64,000 nt of DNA, taken from the NCBI GenBank assembly GCA_030674185.1, contig JAPXFY010000013.1, positions 45,774,964 to 45,838,963 of the forward strand, read 5' to 3'. The notes under the pieces are model-generated. The model was not told where the DNA came from. It searched no databases and saw nothing but the letters and a program-made list of their open reading frames with translations. The position numbers and the translations under genes were made by a program. Shown here piece after piece: positions 55,251 through 64,000 of the stretch (the stretch's first letter is position 1; each line of letters opens with the position of its first letter). Origin of the DNA: Monoplex corrugatus. Its lineage: Eukaryota; Mollusca; Gastropoda; Littorinimorpha; Ranellidae.

Positions 55251-55935
55251 TGGATCAGCAATGCTTCACAATGGCACCAGCTTACTTTACAAGTGCTATT
55301 GTGATTGTTCATACCGAAAGATTAAAGCCACAGTAGAAAGCATGACGCATTTGTTTTGTTCAAAGTGAATGACGTCGGACACCATTTTTTCATGCTTGGC
55401 TGGAAAGTATTTGTGAGACATGCTAGGAAGGTACATTTCTTTGTTTCACATTGCGGTAAGAGTGGTTAGGTGCTGGAAACATAAGGCGAGGTAGTATTGA
55501 GATCTTTCAGCGAGTGATGATGGCAGTTGCTAAAATCAACTCCACTTTTGCCTCTACACTTGCTATCTTGTTGCTTCTGCACAAGCCTGTGTGTGAATGA
55601 GAAACGGCTCTCTGTTCTATCTTTGAACATGATCTCACACGGGAATGTTTTAGGTTATGTGCCGGCATTGTGGTCTGACATTCCACATGTCTGTGCTCAT
55701 CTATATATACATAGAGGTATACTGATTTTCCCTAAGCATGATTTGAACGTGCGCATAATGGTGTAAATAACTGCAGTTGACATAGCATGCAATGCCGAGG
55801 TTTTGAGCCCACTGAGGAAAATATGCTGAGCGACTTTCTGCCCCTTTATTGAGTGAGTCACATGTACAGGTCTGATATTAATTAAAGGACTAGCTGCAAG
55901 AAAGGTGTAACGGGACCTACTGCTACAATCTTAGG
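55251..55935. other. intergenic, no gene
   Basis: Anonymous sequence. A 79-codon frame at 55,527-55,766 has no support beyond being open. Confidence 0.5.
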
Positions 55936-56040
55936 TTAACCCTTTGACTCCAGCACCTTGCCCACCAGCATCCTGTATTGTCAACCATGCAAAGCTAAAA
56001 CTTAACCCTTCGATTACCTTACCCTATCCACCAGCTTCCT
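55936..56040. mobile_element. two left half-ends of the TTAA MITE in tandem
   Basis: TTAACCCTTTGACTCCAGCA at 55,936 and TTAACCCTTCGATTACCTTA at 56,002, same orientation, each followed by the CACCAGC(A/T)TCCT word and then lost. No right end is seen for either. Confidence 0.68.
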
Positions 56041-56627
56041 AATTATGGTCACTGACATGCTACCCACTCTGCCCAATACATAAGCGACTGATCACCACAG
56101 CAAAAGTTGACACACACCGAGACAGACTACAAATGAAGCAGATATTTTACAAAACGGCTTGGAATGTGGTAAATGTCGGTGGTACAAATAGGTAATACAA
56201 GATAAGGCACATAGGCAATATTCATTTACATGACAGATTTCTAAATTCACCTGTCAAAAATTAATCCGTTAAAGCAAACGGCAACAGACATTTCTTCCAA
56301 ATTCAAGGATTAGTTCACAAACATAAAAAGTATTTAATGATTAGCATGGTATTATGCAGATATATAGCATGACAATAACTATGCAAACCAGCAAAATGCT
56401 GGGTATGTTAATGATTAAATAAGCAAGCAAATGCCATTAGTAATTTCTGGCCTGTTGATTTACAGGTGAGTGGTCAGGAGGTCGCACAAAGCTTTAACCT
56501 AGTAGGGATGATCTTCTGACCGCACCCTGCGCCACTGGTGCATTTCCGAAATGGCCCATAGCATTTTGATCAGAGGTCAATGTTCTGGTCCTTTTTGGAA
56601 GCAGCCGGCCCCTTGCATTAACTTTTC
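56041..56627. other. intergenic, no gene
   Basis: Nothing recognisable. Confidence 0.5.
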
Positions 56628-56826
56628 TTAATCTTTTCATTCATGCACCCTATCCACCTACTGCAAAAACTTGACACTTTCACTCCCTCGCCCTGGTGGA
56701 TAGGGTGAGGGAGTGAAAGAATAAGTTTTTAGTCCTGTCGTGGCTGACAATGTGGCGGATAGGGTGAGGGAGTCAAAGGGTTTTAAGTTTTTGCAGTTTG
56801 TGGATAGGGTGAGGGAGTCAAAGGGT
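56628..56826. mobile_element. compound TTAA MITE, copy D
   Basis: A diverged left end (TTAATCTTTTCATTCATGCA, then CCCTATCCACC), an inner foldback (TTTCACTCCCTCGCCCTGG against GGATAGGGTGAGGGAGTGAA), and then two consecutive right ends (GATAGGGTGAGGGAGTCAAA, at about 56,757-56,781 and 56,803-56,826). It looks like repeated self-insertion or unequal exchange. Confidence 0.72.
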
Positions 56827-57393
56827 AAGATGGAAATCAAGTTCTGAAGCCCTGTTCTTTTTTTCTTTTTTTCTTTTCTCTTACTGCACTGAACTCAAGT
56901 TTGCTGTCGGTGGCCACTCTACCAAACGGAGTTACCTGGTGCATCCGCCTCCAAATGAAGCTTGGCTGTCAGGTGATCACTTCATCGACCAATCAAAATC
57001 AGTTTTCAACTACTAGCCTACATCATAAAATGACCTTGTAACGTAAAAAAGGTTACTGAAGTTAACAACCAACATAAAAAAACGCTTAACATCATGCTAG
57101 CATAAAATGAAACATTTTGGATGCAAAATACAACAATAAGATACTGATTTCTATGCCAACTGGTCAAGTAAACGTTTTATAAAAGCACAAGAGATCAAGG
57201 CAGATACATGAAAGCTTAATACTGTCATCCTTTAGCAATAACAATTATACAATAACTAATATACTAGAAGTAGCAATTTTATATTTTTGTAATCATAATG
57301 ATAGCAATTTGAACAACACGCACGCGCACTCACGCACACACACAAACGTAAATTACAGATGTAAAATCAAAGAAAAAAAAAATAAAGGAAGCA

Positions 57394-57492
57394 TTAACTG
57401 TTTGACTCCCACACCCTCTCCACCAACTGCAACCATATCCACTAGCTTCCTGTAAGAAGCTGGTGGACAGGATGAGTAAGTCAAAGGATTAA
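57394..57492. mobile_element. short TTAA MITE, copy E (99 bp)
   Basis: TTAA at both ends, outer inverted pair TGTTTGACTCCCACACCCT and GGATGAGTAAGTCAAAGGA, and a tight hairpin centre AGCTTCCTGTAAGAAGCT. It is the smallest and simplest copy, probably close to a deletion product. Confidence 0.78.
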
Positions 57493-58565
57493 AATTTTAC
57501 TAAACGAAGCATTAGAAGTACAAGAGAGATGGCAATGAGGGAGGTGGGAAGGCATGTCAAATCTAATGCTATGAGGAAAACAGATGAACCATGACACGTA
57601 CAATGTCCAAAAAAATTATACAATGAATTGTAACGAAACCATGATTCCTACATCTCGATCATTAAAACGAGTTACAAAAGATCTGAGGAAAAAGCAGATA
57701 TATGTAAAGTAAATATATATCAACAAGTAAACAATATATGGACAAATATAGAGATGAGAAAGATTTAGTAGGCCTATTTCAATGCACAGAGATAATGAAA
57801 CTAGGATAAAAACGGAATTATGTCTAGCAATGAGACTGACTAAAGGTTTCATCAGCACATTGTGTGTAGAACCAGAAACGGGGTTTCAATCAGAACGACC
57901 ATTTACATTATTTCAAGCTGGTATTTGTGAAGTTTTTGTTTAAAGCTATTTAGTGATGTGCATGACATGATAATGGTGAGCAATGTATTCATGAGATACC
58001 TACCTGGAAAGGAGATATTTGCTTTACAAGTTCCCATGCTGTTATTAAGTTGATTTCTGAATGGTAATATGTCTGCCTTTTTTGTTTTTAATCTGTGTTT
58101 AGGAAGGTAAGTATTGTAAGTTTTCCTGCAGGGAATTAATTTGTCTAAACAATTTCACTGCAAACATCCCACACTGCTAAAGCATAGTCAACATGGGATT
58201 TAATATAGGTAGTGAAAATATTTTTTCTTCAGTGTTGATAAAATATGACAGCAAGAAGAAATAAATCCTTCAAGAGAGTCTTACTGAGATGATACTGTCG
58301 ACTTCCCATGCAAGTTTTCCATGCACGTGTACACCAAAGTACACAGTATTCAGAAACGATCTTTATTTACATCTAATGTCAACTGAAGATCTTAGGTTTG
58401 CAAAATGGAGAGAAGAAAGCGCAGAGGAAAGTACTGATAGAAAGAAGTGAGACTGGTAGGGAAAGGTAAAAGATAGATGAGCGAGATGGTTATTAAAAGA
58501 GACAGACAAAGAGACAGTGAGAGAAAGAAAGCGACATGTCACAACCATGAGAACATGAATAAACA
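57493..58565. other. AT-rich intergenic sequence
   Basis: No gene, tRNA or clear repeat seen. It holds long A/T-rich stretches with microsatellite-like GAGA near 58,500. Confidence 0.55.
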
Positions 58566-58566
58566 A

Positions 58567-58658
58567 TGGAGATACAGCAATATTACCTATGGAGATACAG
58601 CAATATTACCTATGGAGATACAGCAATATTACCTATGGAGATACAGCAATATTACCTA
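58567..58658. repeat. 23 bp tandem repeat, four copies
   Basis: GGAGATACAGCAATATTACC + TAT repeats at 58,567, 58,590, 58,613 and 58,636 with no mismatch noticed by eye, which suggests a recent expansion. Confidence 0.95.
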
Positions 58659-59049
58659 TAAAATCGTATAATGGCACACGTGAAATAAGATATGAGTATG
58701 TGATATTTTGTCAATCATAATCACAAATGGAATACCTACGGCATAAAAACCTCGCCGCACTCAACTCACCTGCAAACAACATAAAACAAAACGGATTCCA
58801 TGTCCATTTGAGCAAAGCTTAAATACCATGTAGTACAAGAACACAAGAAATTGCAAGGTGGTAAAAGCAGCAATGCCAAGACAGCGTGAAAAAAAAGGAT
58901 TTCATTATTTTGAGTCCACAAAACAAAAATACTTGCGCAGGTCTAAAATAAAGTGAAATACAATGACAAGAAACACAAGGAATGGCATGGCAGTGGAGTA
59001 GCAAAACCAAACCAGCAAAGCAACAAAAAAATAAGAAAGTTTCACATTC
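58659..59049. other. intergenic, no gene
   Basis: Nothing recognisable. Confidence 0.55.
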
Positions 59050-59560
59050 TTATTCTTACTGTTGCTTAAAGCCCAGCTCACGGTGTAGAGTCATATAAGG
59101 GCTATAAGAACTGTTTCAATACACACACAGTACTTCAATAGGGAAAAAAAAGGAACAGAAAATGAAGTACACAAATCGATGCATTTGCACACAAAATCTA
59201 AGGAAATGCTCTTGGCGCTGATCACTCTGTCCCATTTATCACACAGAGGATATTAAAAAAAAAAAACATACCTGAATACAAATTCAAACACAAATAAGGA
59301 CCTAAAACATACATAAAATTGGGCCTAAATTATCTAAAATTGCTTCCACATATCTCATTTCCCCCAAAAGAGCCAAAAAATGCACTTAATATATGTATTC
59401 AATTATCAATCCTAAGAGAAGGTATGAAAGACTTTATTGAATACATACAGGTCAATGGACCAGCAAGGCAGAAACACAAAGAGTGATAGAAAAGAGGACA
59501 TTTCTGAAGGTAGGGATACTATTTACACTGAAAGAGTCCCCGGCATCCCCACAGGGAGAG
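59050..59560 (-). repeat. retroposon-like repeat R1, copy e
   Basis: Full-length in outline. In plus orientation it begins TACTGTTGCTTAAAGCCCAG and ends CCCCGGCATCCCCACAGGG. It shares AATTGCTTCCACATATCTCA and AGGTAGGGATACTATTTACA with copy b. No target duplication is clear. Confidence 0.75.
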
Positions 59561-61287
59561 TTTGAAACATGAGTTTGCAGCAAACCAAAAGAGAAAGAAT
59601 GAAAACAACAAGAAACAAAACTTTATTTTTTCTCTGTAACAAAAATGATTCTAAGATAATTAAACTAAAAAGAAAACGGGCAAGATACAAAACCGAATGC
59701 ATGACACAAGAAAAATAAGGCAGCATTAAAAAAATTTCAAAAAAAAAAAAAAATGCCAAAGACTGAAATAGCAAAAACACAAGAGATCTGAAAAAGCTCC
59801 CATTTTGGTAAATAATACACAATTATGAGCAACTTTTAAAGTCACAGTGAAGTACAAGTAGTTTGTATACATTTTGTATACATTGTACATGTTGAGTGAT
59901 CCAGATGACCAAGAAGATTGTTTCTAAAGACACTTCCTAGCAAACTGCTACCATCAGGTCAACATTTTTGTTTTTCATAATATAAAACCAACCTCACAAA
60001 ACCCAGCTTTATCTGCAATTTATATTATTCTTGAATGCCAACAGAAAATTAGCCAGACTGTAGAATGTGAGTTTGTGCATGACTGCAGTCATGTGCGTGC
60101 ATGTTTTATTCATGAGCACTGACGCGTGTGTGGTTTTATGCCGTGTGTGTGTAAGTGTGTGTATGCACGCTTTTAAGTGAAAGTCATGCAGTTTGTGTGT
60201 GTGTGTGTGTGTGTGTGTGAGTGTGTGTGCACATGCAAGCTAAGAATGATAATTATGCATATCATATTAATGACTGTGTATAAATTCTGTTAATGTTAAA
60301 TGAATGTTTTTCATGTTAAACTATAGCAGAAATTCCTGCCCTTAACGGGCAGCGCATGTGTTTTCTACTTAGTTTAAAACATACTTCCCAAATCTGCATA
60401 ACTTCTTCACTGATGATGGCAAGATATAACAAAATCTGTCAAACAAGAGATCAAATAGGAGTAAATCACCAGGTAGTACAGGTAAAAATATTAGACATCC
60501 ATGACGCAAGAACAACAGAGGCAGTGTCAAATAGATCAAGGCAGGCTGAAAATACATTTGAAAGCACTAGCAGAAAAAAGGGAAAATAAACTGAAAAAGG
60601 AGAGGGGAAGCACTTCTTATCTACTCTACTGTTCCAAATCAGATGCCCATGCTGTTTGACTGAGAAGAGAAAAGAAAATGGGGAGATTCCACTGACAACA
60701 GCTCTGAAGGAGAGAGTGGGGGGGGGGGGGAGGAAGGTAAGAGAGACAGAGACAGACAGAAAGAGACAAAGAGAGGAAATTGAACACTGAATGGTTTCTT
60801 GAATATGCCATTTGCCCATATCAATGGAATGTGAGTACACTGGGTTTTCATACAACTCGCATTTCATTTGCAAGTAAATGATACAAATGCATCTTAAATA
60901 CAACAATTTAAATCATATTGCTGATCTATATGCTGCGCATATTTAAATCCTTTATGACAGTGAATAACGAAACAAATCATGACCATCTCGCTTTCAGAGG
61001 CAAGCAGCACACTTAGTTTATACAACACTGGGCAGTTATAACATTTGTTTGCTATACATGTACTGTGCTCTAAGCTCTGTAAACACCAGACAAATTAATA
61101 CAAAATGCAATTCAGATTATACAGAGAAAGAAAAAGAAAAAGTAAAGCATGCACCATCTTTGTCTACTGAATATAAGGTTAACAAAATAATTGGTCTCTA
61201 AGGAGGGGGGAAACCCATAAAATTCGGTAAAATTCTCTATAATGAAAAGGATCTTAAGGTAATGTCAAAGGTTATCAAAGAAGTCAA
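59561..61287. other. intergenic, includes 3' flank of the DUF1761-type gene
   Basis: GT tract at about 60,195-60,233 and G-run at 60,718-60,731. I saw no well-placed polyadenylation signal close to the stop at 61,288, so the end of the 3' UTR is not located. Confidence 0.45.
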
Positions 61288-61464
61288 CTAGCTCATGTAA
61301 AAAATGCAGGTAGCCATGGCAACAAGAGTGGCAGCATCAAACAGGTGATCAATCAGATAGTTAGCCAGAGAGCGTTGGGAAAATGCCAGGTGTGGAACGT
61401 CCACCAGAGCTGTAAGTGATGCCAGACCACAGGAAAACTTGATAGCATCCATCAACGTCTTCAC
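61288..61464 (-). CDS. DUF1761-type membrane protein, last coding exon
   Basis: Acceptor GGGATTTCTTCCAG|GTGAAG at 61,464, then 58 codons and TAG. The product begins VKTLMDAIKFSCGLASLTAL, continues VDVPHLAFSQRSLANYLIDH and ends LFDAATLVAMATCIFYMS. Two hydrophobic helices flank a short loop with an RSL..YLID block, the layout of the C-terminal half of DUF1761 proteins. The phase (0) matches the donor at 63,142. Together the exons give about 126 residues, near the usual family length of about 130. Function is not established for this family; a small four-helix membrane protein is what can be inferred. Confidence 0.78.
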   Translation of the reverse strand: MKTLMDAIKFSCGLASLTALVDVPHLAFSQRSLANYLIDHLFDAATLVAMATCIFYMS

Positions 61465-61971
61465 CTGGAAGAAATCCCTGTAACGGTCACAATATCACAA
61501 ACTGTTAGTAAATTACACAGGCAGAACATGTTACTTACAGCGAGGATTTCTATGTCCATAGCTCAGTGCTAAGAGTTTCTGGTAGCTCTGGTAGCCCCGA
61601 GATTTAACATCTGTCAACTCGCCAATGCCCTCTGAAATTCATGTCTGGTAAATTCAGTTTGCAGTATCAGTCATCTGGGTGGCTAGGTAAGATTCGGCGT
61701 AAAGATTTCATGTGGTGGAAACATCCAAACAGTGTACAAAAACCCTGGCACATGCAACACAGCACAGATGCACCTGCCAAGTGAATCTGACATGCAAAAG
61801 AACACTGGGCCCTGAGCAATGTGTCATTCCATATTTGCCAAATTTCACTGAGTGCATGTCAATTTTCGCTTTCAGACATAGCAGACAGATGAAGCAAAAG
61901 AGAGAGAAGCAAACAAAGAAACAAACAAAACAAAACAAAAATCCAGTGCTCCATGACCTGTATGCAGCAAT

Positions 61972-62190
61972 GGCTTGGTTTGGTTTAGTTTTTACGTCGG
62001 CACCCACCCAGGTCATATGGCCGACAGGGATAACCATCCCGAAAGTGGGGAAGGGGGATTTATCTAATCCTATACTGACACCACCAGAACAACAATGATG
62101 TTAAGATGGGACAGTGAGAAGGCCAGTTTTAATGTAGTGCACCCCGGGATTGAAACCCACAACCATTAGTATGTAAACCCTCCAGCAAAT
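61972..62190 (-). repeat. SINE-C, uninterrupted copy
   Basis: On the minus strand: TTACATACTAATGG (anticodon-arm-like), GGTTGTGGGTTTCAATCCC (B box), CACTACATTAAAACTGGCC, TCTGGTGGTGTCAGTATAGG, then CCTGTCGGCCATATGACC and a GACGTAAAAACTAAACCAAA tail. A tRNA-derived head plus an AAACC-type tail is the standard SINE plan. Confidence 0.7.
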
Positions 62191-62844
62191 AAAGGAAAAA
62201 CAAAACAAACAAAAAAGTCAAAATCCTCTGAGAAACTAAACTAAACAAAACAAAACAGAAAAAGTGGGAGACAAAATGGATGTCAGCCTAGATAATCAGA
62301 AGCGTAGGTGATCTTGACTTATTATGATTCAAAAATAAAAACCCAGAGTTGAAACACTAAGCATTTTTTCCATGTAAAGTCAACACTGAGTCTATGAAAC
62401 ACTACGCTTTATTTTTCATGTAAAGTGCAACGAACATGTTTTGACAATGACTTTTGTGTATACAAATGATACTGTTATAGTTATTATAATAATCATCACT
62501 GTTATTATCATCACTGCTTAGTACTATTGTTACTCAAGCATTAAGGTGGGCAGCAAACGGGCCAGTATTTATGCTGTTGGTTAGGACTTGAAAGACATCA
62601 GATCCTGATTCCATGAATTTATTACAAGATTCAGCCAACCCAAGATATATCATTGCTTCCATGTGTATAACAGTCTCTTATAATAATGTGTGATGTGCAA
62701 TAAGTGCCAACAGGCTTGGAGAATGGCACTATACAAGATGTTTTGTTTTAAGCATTCTGATTTTTGTTGGATGTGTGTAGCCCACTGTTTTGACTACACT
62801 GTGCATTCAGTATGTTGTTATTGAATCCACACACGCCATCTTCA

Positions 62845-63095
62845 GTACGAATGCATGTTGGGTGTTCTCATGTTTCAATAAGTCAGCTAGTGACGTGATT
62901 AACAGGATTTTTAGCGCACATCTTCCATATGTGTAACACTGTAAGGGGATTTAGGCACTGGCAGGTCTACACACATGTTGACCTGGGAGATAGTAAAAAT
63001 CTCCACCCTTTACCTACCAAGTGGAGGTGTCTGGGCAGATCCAACCCAGGACCTTCTTACTGGAAGTCCGACATTTATCTGCTTGCCCATCAAGA
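62845..63095 (-). repeat. SINE-A, best copy
   Basis: Minus strand: TGGGCAAGCAGATAAATGTC (A-box-like), GGTCCTGGGTTGGATCTG (B-box-like), GTAAAGGGTGGAGATTTTTA, CTATCTCCCAGGTCAACATG, then TGAGAACACCCAACATGCAT at the far end. It matches 27,052-27,291 through the body. Confidence 0.72.
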
Positions 63096-63141
63096 ACAAT
63101 TCAATATTCATTTATCATTACTAATTCAATTTTTCTTACAC

Positions 63142-63357
63142 CAAGATAACATGAAGCAGAATCGCAATGGCAGCAGATGAGACAAGTGTGACGGCATAGG
63201 CAGGTGCCGCCTGCTGTGCAATGGACTCCTTGCTACGATTAGGGAACGTTGCTTTCATCCATGGGTTCCCCAGAAAGAACGGGGAATACCACAGAGCTCC
63301 CACCAGCTGATATGTTGCTACTGCTGCTATCGCTCCCAGAACCATCTTGACGTTTTT
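63142..63357 (-). CDS. DUF1761-type membrane protein, first coding exon
   Basis: The acceptor TGTTACAG|AAAAAC (63,357) is followed after 12 nt by ATG (63,345) in good context (A at -3, G at +4). From that ATG: MVLGAIAAVATYQLVGALWY, SPFFLGNPWMKATFPNRSKE, SIAQQAAPAYAVTLVSSAAI, AILLHVIL, then donor TTG|GTGTAAG (68 codons, phase 0). GALWYSPxxxGxxW in the first helix and AYxxxxxSxxxxxxxL in the second are DUF1761 hallmarks. Because family members start just before this helix, I prefer the internal ATG and treat 63,346-63,357 as 5' UTR; the frame is also open upstream, so a coding upstream exon is not excluded. Confidence 0.8.
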
Positions 63358-63361
63358 CTGT

Positions 63362-64000
63362 AACACATCCAACAGATGACGCACAATTCAAAGGAGTCCA
63401 GTACTATTACTGTGTTTGCAGTTGGTAATACAATTTGAATCATATTACACAAAAACTACAAAGACCAGAAAAGGTAGGGGCCTACACTAACAAAGGTTTG
63501 TGCACACCCACATAAACACAAGCTTACACACATACACACACTCATAAACACGCACACACAAATATACAAACATACACAAAACTTCAAGAAACACACACTA
63601 ACAAAACACAAACAAACTTACACACATAATGACAGACATACACAGAACTTCTGTGAAAAACACACATACACACGCACGCACACACACAACTCGCTCACAC
63701 ACACACTCAAACATACAATTTTAAATGTTCATGTTATGACCTTTTAAGACCATACTATAACAGTAAGTTTGAGTAAGTCTGACTGACAGCACTGGGCACA
63801 TTAGTATTAATAATAACATAGTATTAACTCACTCGGTCCGACGGAACGCTATAGCGGTCGTGAGGAAAGGCACGGTTGCGTACGACGGAACGCTATAGCG
63901 GTTTCGATAATTAAACATTTTTCGATGCTCCCCTTTAGACCTTGCACGTTTACCATAGCCACACTGGTCACTGCAAACGTGTCAGGGTCAAGGGGAAAGT
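63362..64000. other. CA-rich intergenic or 5' region, partial repeat at the edge
   Basis: Interrupted CA repeat at 63,500-63,715. At 63,826-63,905, TTAACTCACTCGGTCCGACG is followed by two direct copies of GACGGAACGCTATAGCGGT, each with the palindrome CGCTATAGCG. It may be the left end of another TTAA-flanked element that runs off the window. Confidence 0.4.

Larger units (their letters stand above)
61465..63141 (-). other. intron of the DUF1761-type gene, containing two SINEs
   Basis: A 1,677 bp intron with donor TTG|GTGTAAG and acceptor TTCTTCCAG. It contains SINE-C (61,972-62,190) and SINE-A (62,845-63,095), the latter ending under 50 bp from the donor. Confidence 0.65.

Overview
This 64 kb window is animal genomic DNA, most likely from a mollusc and probably a gastropod. 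That is inferred from the style of its repeats (tRNA-headed SINEs, TTAA-flanked MITEs, L2/CR1-type LINEs with GCGCTATATAAAT ends, many GT/CA microsatellites) and from spliced, intron-rich coding signals. There is no rRNA, mitochondrial or other direct species marker, and nothing prokaryotic: no operons, no CRISPR array. Most long open frames are low-complexity or repeat artefacts.

Host-like coding content is thin. At 61,288-63,357 on the minus strand two exons join in phase 0 into a small (about 126 aa) multi-pass membrane protein of the DUF1761 type. At 9,114-10,802 on the minus strand, two exons encode a coiled-coil protein that looks like the front half of a transposon-derived gene and stops where a catalytic core would begin. 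At 600-828 there is a CpG-bearing stretch with a CCAAT motif, an ATG in good context and a strong splice donor. At 31,952-32,005 and 33,403-33,453 two related non-coding exon-like segments carry strong splice signals.

Layout: 1-0.43 kb GT/GA microsatellite; 1.85-3.47, 4.58-6.20 and 17.48-19.09 kb three near-identical Tc1-type DNA transposons (DD34E), one with a continuous transposase frame; 10.85-12.5 kb a decayed APE-type LINE (minus) with a plus-strand LINE tail inserted in it; 13.6-15 kb a tandem repeat of about 126 bp split by a 537 bp retroposon-like repeat with a 13 bp target duplication; 16.5-17.4 kb a minisatellite split by another LINE tail with a 7 bp target duplication; 19.1-20.57 kb a 74 bp satellite; 22.05-25.72 kb an L2/CR1-type LINE with an intact 1,127-codon frame; 26.6-26.9 kb G-rich and GT-rich DNA; 27.7-31.9 kb a tandem array of about 65 bp carrying splice-like signals, interrupted by 1.9 kb of phased T-tracts and a gag-like LINE ORF1; 36.2-36.85 kb a Ty3/gypsy fragment; 37.0-52.5 kb a large tandem array of diverged units of roughly 1-2 kb, with an inner repeat of 75-80 bp and a LINE insertion; 53.0-53.8 kb a second decayed gag-like ORF1; 54.3-57.5 kb a cluster of TTAA-flanked foldback MITEs, two of them inside a SINE; 57.5-61 kb repeats and anonymous sequence; 61.3-63.4 kb the DUF1761-type gene.

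The window reads as a repeat-dense interval in which older tandem arrays served as landing sites for younger retroposons. Repeated interruption of recognisable repeats by other recognisable repeats gives a partial order of events.
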